DNA from: Polytrichum commune
Taxonomy: Eukaryota; Streptophyta; Polytrichopsida; Polytrichales; Polytrichaceae
Direction of reading: 5' to 3'
Assembly: GCA_950295325.1 (NCBI GenBank)
Contig: OX485807.1
Location: 28,427,666 to 28,491,665, forward strand
Length of the DNA: 64,000 nucleotides
The notes below the pieces were generated by a model, which saw nothing but the letters and a program-made list of their open reading frames with translations, was not told the origin of the DNA and searched no databases. Of this stretch, positions 58,801 to 64,000 are shown piece by piece. Each line of letters begins with the position of its first letter. The first letter of the stretch is position 1. Both the position numbers and the translations under genes were made by a program.

Positions 58801-59398
58801 AGTCAAGCACAGGGAGCTTGCTATCGCTGATATCTCCCAAACGTTCCAATTTATTTCTGAAAATTGTCGTTGCAGTAAACATTCAATATGAACGTCAAAA
58901 TACGTCTCTCTGCCAGTTTCAAAGGAGTGCAACTTAATCTCTTAAAATTATGGTGAGTTACACTTATTCCAGAATGAAGCCTTGGCAAGAATTAAAAATG
59001 AATTCCCATCAGGCACTGTACATTCTTAGAGTATCAATTGGTTGTGTGGTTAGCCTTCAAACAACTCAAACACTGGGTACTTACCAGTGCACAAGATCAT
59101 TTTCCCGGAGATAACATTTTCAAGGACCAGAAATCACAGATCCACGAGTTCCCAAACTTTTCTTATTCTACTCGAGGTGCACAAAATAAGCCACAAATCG
59201 GTAGCAACAGAATTTGTAAATGGCTCGTGTGTATGGTGCGAGGCTGTTCTCTGTTATGATAAGACATTTCTTCCTCATTGGGATCTGATTCTTAAGCTGC
59301 ACAAGGAACTGATAGTTGGAGTGAGAGAATGAAATATGTAGTTGCAAACGCTAGCGAGCATGGGGGTTGCGAAAGATGGGGATCGACAGGTGAGATTC

Positions 59399-59439
59399 AA
59401 CCCATATGCAATGGAAGTACATATTAAGTAAACAATATA
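59399..59439 (+). promoter_or_regulatory. Possible U6 promoter: USE-like and TATA-like elements
   Basis: AATATA at 59,434-59,439 lies 25-30 bp before the U6 start, where plant U6 genes have their TATA box. AACCCATATGC (59,399-59,409) matches 7 of 11 positions of the plant upstream sequence element RTCCCACATCG, with a centre-to-centre distance of about 33 bp, near the three helical turns of Pol III-type genes. Both matches are weak. Confidence 0.4.
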
Positions 59440-59463
59440 GAACACAGGAGACAGGTTGTTGTT

Positions 59464-59483
59464 GTTTCTTCGAAGACATCTGA

Positions 59484-59515
<32 letters not shown>

Positions 59516-59567
59516 GGCCCCTGCGCAAGGATGACACGCACAAATCGAGAAATGGTCCAAATTTTTT
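59464..59567 (+). ncRNA. U6: U6 spliceosomal snRNA
   Basis: From 'gataaaattggaacgatac' to 'aatggtccaaa' the sequence is that of plant U6. It includes the ACAGAGA box that pairs with the 5' splice site, the AGC triad region (GATTAGCATGG) and the 3' tail ending in six T (59,562-59,567), a Pol III terminator. The central catalytic core appears unchanged. The 5' stem-loop is unusual: arms GTTTC and AAGAC around TTCG pair at four of five positions, one of them G-U, instead of the usual GTCCC/GGGAC. It could be a functional variant or a young pseudogene. Confidence 0.85.
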
Positions 59568-59643
59568 GAGAGTTTGATCCTCGCCCTCTACAATGCACTG
59601 CGATTTGTCACTTTACAAACAGAAACAAAGCAGGTTAATAGAC

Positions 59644-60009
59644 TTAACCTCAAAGTTTCTCAAAAGCTCATGTTTTGGTAGGGAGTTCCTCCCCACGTTT
59701 TACATTTTATAATCTTTGAGGAGTGTTCAAGTGCTGTCAGAATTCTTAATTCTGGTGAGTTGAAGGCCAAAAGAAAGTTATATGAAAATAAACCCCTTGC
59801 CAAGTTTTCGAGATCACTATTATAGGTACCTTCAAAAATTTGTCATGACATTTGGTTTTTTATTAACCGTCTTTTGACCAAAGTCAAACACCTCCCATCC
59901 ATTTCACCAAAAATTAAGGGTTCCAACACCACTTGAAAACTAAAATGTCAAAAGTGGGGAGGAGAATGCCCTACCAGAACACGAGTTTTTGAGAAATTTT
60001 TAAGGTTAA
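59644..60009. mobile_element. MITE with about 65-bp terminal inverted repeats (family G)
   Basis: The left arm TTAACCTCAAAGTTTCTCAA and the right arm, inverted TTAACCTTAAAAATTTCTCA, both continue through 'aaaactcgtgtt', 'tggtaggg', 'cctccccac' and 'acatttt'. The ends abut TTA. The 366-bp body is non-coding. It begins 76 bp after the U6 terminator. Confidence 0.75.
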
Positions 60010-60205
60010 CTCTAATATATCCGTAGAGATGTCCTTCTAAAAGTTATACGATTCGTTCAATAAAATACTTAAAGTTGGGCAAAACAACTTTAAGAAGATG
60101 TGGACCTTCAACTTGTATGTATCCCTTACCAGTTTCTTCACCATAGTGATTCTAGGTGTTGATACTCACGCCCTTAGGTTGAAATGTTCCCATGAATCTG
60201 TTAGT

Positions 60206-60330
60206 TGGGAATTATCGTATACGAGTGGACCTCTCATTCATCCAACATAAATGTCATGAAATAACATGCAGCTTGGAGGTTACTTTTTTAGTTGACTTGA
60301 CACTGGAATTAGCTTAAAAGACCCTGAATG
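60206..60330. mobile_element. Half copy of MITE family C
   Basis: Begins GGGAATTATCGTATACGAGT and continues GACCTCTCATTCATCCAACA, the family C end, then runs into inverted family C core. No second end is found. Confidence 0.55.
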
Positions 60331-62399
60331 ATGAATCGCGACATCATTTGAGATGGATCTGAAACAAACCAATAGAGGGTATAGTCATTATATTGGCTCA
60401 GCCTTAGTACGATAAACTGAATCTCCCAGAGACCTTTCTACAGCACTCCACTGCCCTTCATGTTCACTGAAAGGAAAGTAACGGTTGACACTTCTATGGT
60501 ACTGTCTTGTACATTACTTCTGCAGACTCAAAAGCTAAAAATCCTCCTGCATGCATTCTCAAATAGAAATTTACATTTGGCATGGTCTGGTGAGATGGAT
60601 TTCTCCTACAGTAAGCTCCGCAGTCTGTGTTCTGGGCTTTTTTTACCTCTACAAATTACATTTCTAGCCGTTGGAAATTGTCTCATCTGGATCATGAAGC
60701 TTGTCATTTCGAGTTTTGAGATTTAGAGTAGACTTATGAAGATTATAACAAAAGTTCAAAGTGAAGATCTTCTTACAATCTAAATGATCACATAGGTTCT
60801 CCCAATTGTGTTCACTGTTCAACTTAGATTAGTGTTTATGTTTTACGCACATAGTCTGATGCCATTGTAACACACATCATTTTGGTGTCAATACTTAAGT
60901 ACCAGCCTTGCCAAATACCATTCGGATTGGTCCTACAAGCCTGGGGGTTGACCTCACAACAAAAGTATAACAACGCCTAGAGATGATATGAAAAAGGAGC
61001 AAGAGAAATGTGTGAGTGGGTATGTGGTTGACATGGTCATTCACATCTTATATTGATTTGCTAAAACGACTATCTCCCTCACCAATACCCAGTGTGGAGT
61101 TCAGCAAGTATAGATCACTCGAACAATCATGCAATTTCAGATTTCGTTGGCATTGGATGGAGTTGCGTGAATGGAAGTGGTGTAGTTGGAAAAAATAACC
61201 ATCTACCGCACTTCTCTTAGATATGAAACATGCAATTAGTATAAGATGAAAAGAAAATCCACATCAAGGCCATAACCATTCTCCTTATAATTTTTGAAAC
61301 TCATATGAATATCTTTTTGATTTTAGAAATGAATCTATTTGTGCTCATTAAACGAGCATACAAGTTCCCCCAATTAAGTAAATTATTGAACTTAGAATAA
61401 TTGTCATATGTTGAGCACGCATTCCAATCTTTCTTAAACGCATGTGTGTCCTTTTTATATCTGTTCTTAGAGCCACACCAAATCACATCCCACTTAAATA
61501 TAGGTGTCCTTAAGTAACTGAATTAAGCGCGTGTATCTTAAAGCAAGCGAGCTGCATTGAAGTCCCACATGCTTGGACTTTCAGAAATCAACCAAGAAGG
61601 GAAGCACAATAATCATTCATGAAGAGAGGAGTATCCTAATTTCCTAAATTTCTGAAAGTTGCTAAGTTTGTTTATTCTAATTGCCTTCACTCTAAAGACT
61701 CGAAGATTAGCATGAATCCAATCCACACAATTGGCTCCTTAGCAGCAAATGAAGAGACTACACCTCGCAATTTAAATCACTGCAATTAGTGTTGGAGAAA
61801 AGAAACACATCTTGTTGTAAGAAGTAAAAAAGCCCTCGGACTGGTCCACTTGAGATTTGTATAGCCTAGCACCTATTTAAGATGTGGATCATTTTTTTCA
61901 GTACACCAAATGTAAATGACAACACATCAAGTCTAGGAATTTATTGTTTCTTGAAGTAGTGTAAAAATCCAAAAACCAGTTTTTGGGAATTGGTACCAAA
62001 TCTCAAGGGAATGAAAACTTGTGATTATTGAAGCACAACAAAATTAGAGTTCAGATTACACAAGAAAATACACATACTTGTTGCTTTGTCTTTTATTGCG
62101 CTCTATTGCGCTTTGTTGATTCATACAATTTATATGGGATATCTCAATTCCCACTTCCCACAAACCATATGTATTTATTCATCGCTTATTCATTCTCATA
62201 CCTTTAACAATCATAATCCTAATTACTACGAACAACCTAATGCTTCATTTTGGACACAATCTAATCTCCTAATGCCAACACTCCCACTTTGTGAGTAGTC
62301 AAAGGATTTCAATTTCATCCCCTCTAATAGTGATTGTTTTCTCTCTGTTGCAAATGCCATATTTTCAAATGACATTGCTTTATTCAATTTCAAAGAATT
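60331..62399. other. Intergenic DNA, no gene recognised
   Basis: About 2 kb with chance frames only. No paired repeats or domains seen. Confidence 0.4.
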
Positions 62400-64000
62400 G
62401 TTAAAATATACCTCATTGATCTTTTCTTCATCATATTGGGGTAATATGTGGTTCTTCCATTATTCTCCAAACACTTGACGCGTCATTGTGAGGTATTTTC
62501 ACTCCTCTAAAAATTATCCCTCCATCAACACCCAAAATTGGTTGCATTCTTTCATTAGAATTATTTTAGGGCAGAGGTCTTGAAGTACACCCTTTGCTTG
62601 TTGGTCCTCCTCTTGGTGCTTGAATTGAAACTAGATTATCTTCCACTTATTTCTCAAACTTAACATCTTCACCAAGATCAAACGAAGGCGATTTGGAAGA
62701 TTTCGCCACCCCAACTACCATGGGAGCCTCATTTCTCCCACTTGGACGCATTTTCAATCACTCTTATTATTCGTACTATCATCTAGAAAAACAACATCTC
62801 TCATGCGGCCAAACATGTCTAAATGTGCTATCTCTAAATACTTATTTGCTTGTTACTTCTCATCGTTTGGAAACACCACCTTAAGTTACTGTCCCACAAT
62901 GCATCCTTTACATATTGACAAAAATATGAAACAAAGAATTTTGCCAAAGTTCATATCACTTACCATGCTTTGAAGTGCATGAACATCATTCACATTTAAA
63001 TGCCCAAGCCAACAATGTTGAAACTCAAATATACTGTCTTCCTTCCATGATTGTGCCAAATTCACTGCATCCATTCCATGCACCATCGTAAAGTTCATTT
63101 CGTACAAATTGCTTTTATGTAGTTCCAATACAACCACCTCTCCATCTAGACCTCTCATAATACATTCCTTTACGTTAAATTGCAATTTTAACCCATTTGA
63201 CAAAAGTTTGCTCACTAAGAGCAAATTTTCTTATAACATGGAGACATGGAGGGCATCTTTCATATGAATTTTCTTGATTTTGCCTCTCATTAGTGCTTCA
63301 ATAACAATAAAATTCATTTCAATTGCTACCACAACACTATCATTACCTTATAGACATTGCGTGGAACAATTACCTTGTATGTATTAAATACCGCCCTATG
63401 GGAAGTTATGTGCTTTGTTGCTCCTGAATGAATAATCCATGTACACAAATGTGATCCATGTTGCGTTACAAATACAATTTTTTTTTTGGTGTTATTAGCA
63501 TTTTCTTGCTTATTGTTCTGTGCTTTATAACAAAAACGCGCAATGTGGCCCAATTTGCCATAATAGTAGCATGTCTTCACATCTTTGCGGTAATATGGAT
63601 TGTCCCTTTTCTTTTATACAACACCATTGTAACATCATCATTTGGGTTCATTTTCCTTCCTCTTGGATATCTCGTGCATCAAGTACATCATACTTAGCTT
63701 CTTCATCGATGTCGTCTTCAAAATGGTGATCAAATGTTCGTACGTGGATAGCTAATTCTCAAGCAAATTCATCACTACATCTTCATTTGTCAGAGGTACC
63801 TCCAAGCAAACAAGGTGATTTGTAAGTGCCTTGACCTTGTTGATGTGGCCTAACGAGTTATTATTTTTTTGCATCTTATATGTGAAGAACTTATGACGAA
63901 CAAAAATAATGTTAAAAAATCTCCTTCTTTTGTAGATGTTGCAAAGGGTTTTCCATACCTCTGTTGGTTCGTTGTAACTCCTTATGTACGCAAGTTGATT
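62400..64000 (-). mobile_element. Ty1/copia retrotransposon, truncated and decayed
   Basis: Read on the minus strand from the window end. Gag text is EVWKTLCNIYKRRRFFN, then VKALTNHLVCLEVPLTNEDV, with an in-frame stop. A zinc knuckle follows, CYYYGKLGHIARFC, whose second Cys is lost. The protease site is WIIHSGATKHITSH, where the catalytic Asp of DSGA is His. The pre-integrase segment is CWLGHLNVNDVHALQSMV (63,224-62,886). Integrase starts (LEIAHLDMFGRM) and then jumps to the region downstream of integrase (SSKSPSFDLGEDVKFEK; QAPRGGPTSKG), so most of the integrase core is deleted. No reverse transcriptase or LTR lies in the window. Inactive. Confidence 0.85.

Noticed and set aside
59351-59560. 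69-codon minus frame
   Set aside because: Antisense shadow of the U6 snRNA gene.
1-64000. CRISPR arrays, operons, Shine-Dalgarno sites, phage genes
   Set aside because: The window is eukaryotic with spliced genes; no regularly spaced direct-repeat array or bacterial-type gene cluster is present.

Overview
The window is nuclear DNA from a land plant. The evidence is GT-AG introns of 0.1-1.5 kb, a plant-type U6 snRNA gene, a five-exon GDSL lipase gene, an F-box/LRR gene closely resembling Arabidopsis At5g23340, and AT-rich intergenic DNA full of decayed transposons. The remains of a von Willebrand A / alpha-kinase gene, a type I do not know from flowering plants, and the high repeat load favour a non-seed plant (bryophyte, lycophyte or fern). 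That placement is inference; no species can be named.

Layout. 1-27,010 holds no intact protein gene. It is a graveyard of elements: a gypsy-type gag/PBS remnant (minus strand, about 5.3-8.0 kb), a 5'-truncated LINE with its poly(A) (17.9-18.7 kb), a Tc1-like transposase relic (24.5-24.8 kb), a pogo/Tigger-like element (25.66-27.01 kb), and many small TIR elements (MITEs), several with readable target-site duplications (TA, TTA/TAA, 8 bp). There is also a 167-bp foldback at 14.13-14.29 kb.

27.1-39.3 kb is the first gene island. It holds an F-box/LRR gene (+, 27,377-31,418), a trihelix-like DNA-binding gene with a tandemly duplicated coiled-coil exon (+, 32,982-34,622), and a disabled VWA/alpha-kinase gene (-, about 39,058-35,330). 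The kinase pseudogene keeps its splice sites but has in-frame stops and frameshifts. 39.3-51.2 kb is gene-poor and carries two full-length tRNA-derived SINEs, in opposite orientations, each with its own perfect target-site duplication. 51.2-56.9 kb holds a 678-bp MITE and, about 500 bp downstream, the GDSL gene (+, 52,431-56,780). 56.9-64 kb holds more repeats, a U6 snRNA gene (+, 59,464-59,567) and the gag/protease part of a copia retrotransposon (-) that runs off the window end.

The genes do not form a pathway. The notable points are the alpha-kinase pseudogene, the exon duplication whose second copy lost its splice donor, inverted repeats in the introns flanking F-box exon 2, the SINE family, and the density of small non-autonomous DNA transposons. 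Exon borders were assigned by reading splice signals and frame by eye. Identities and family names rest on recognised motifs, not on searches.
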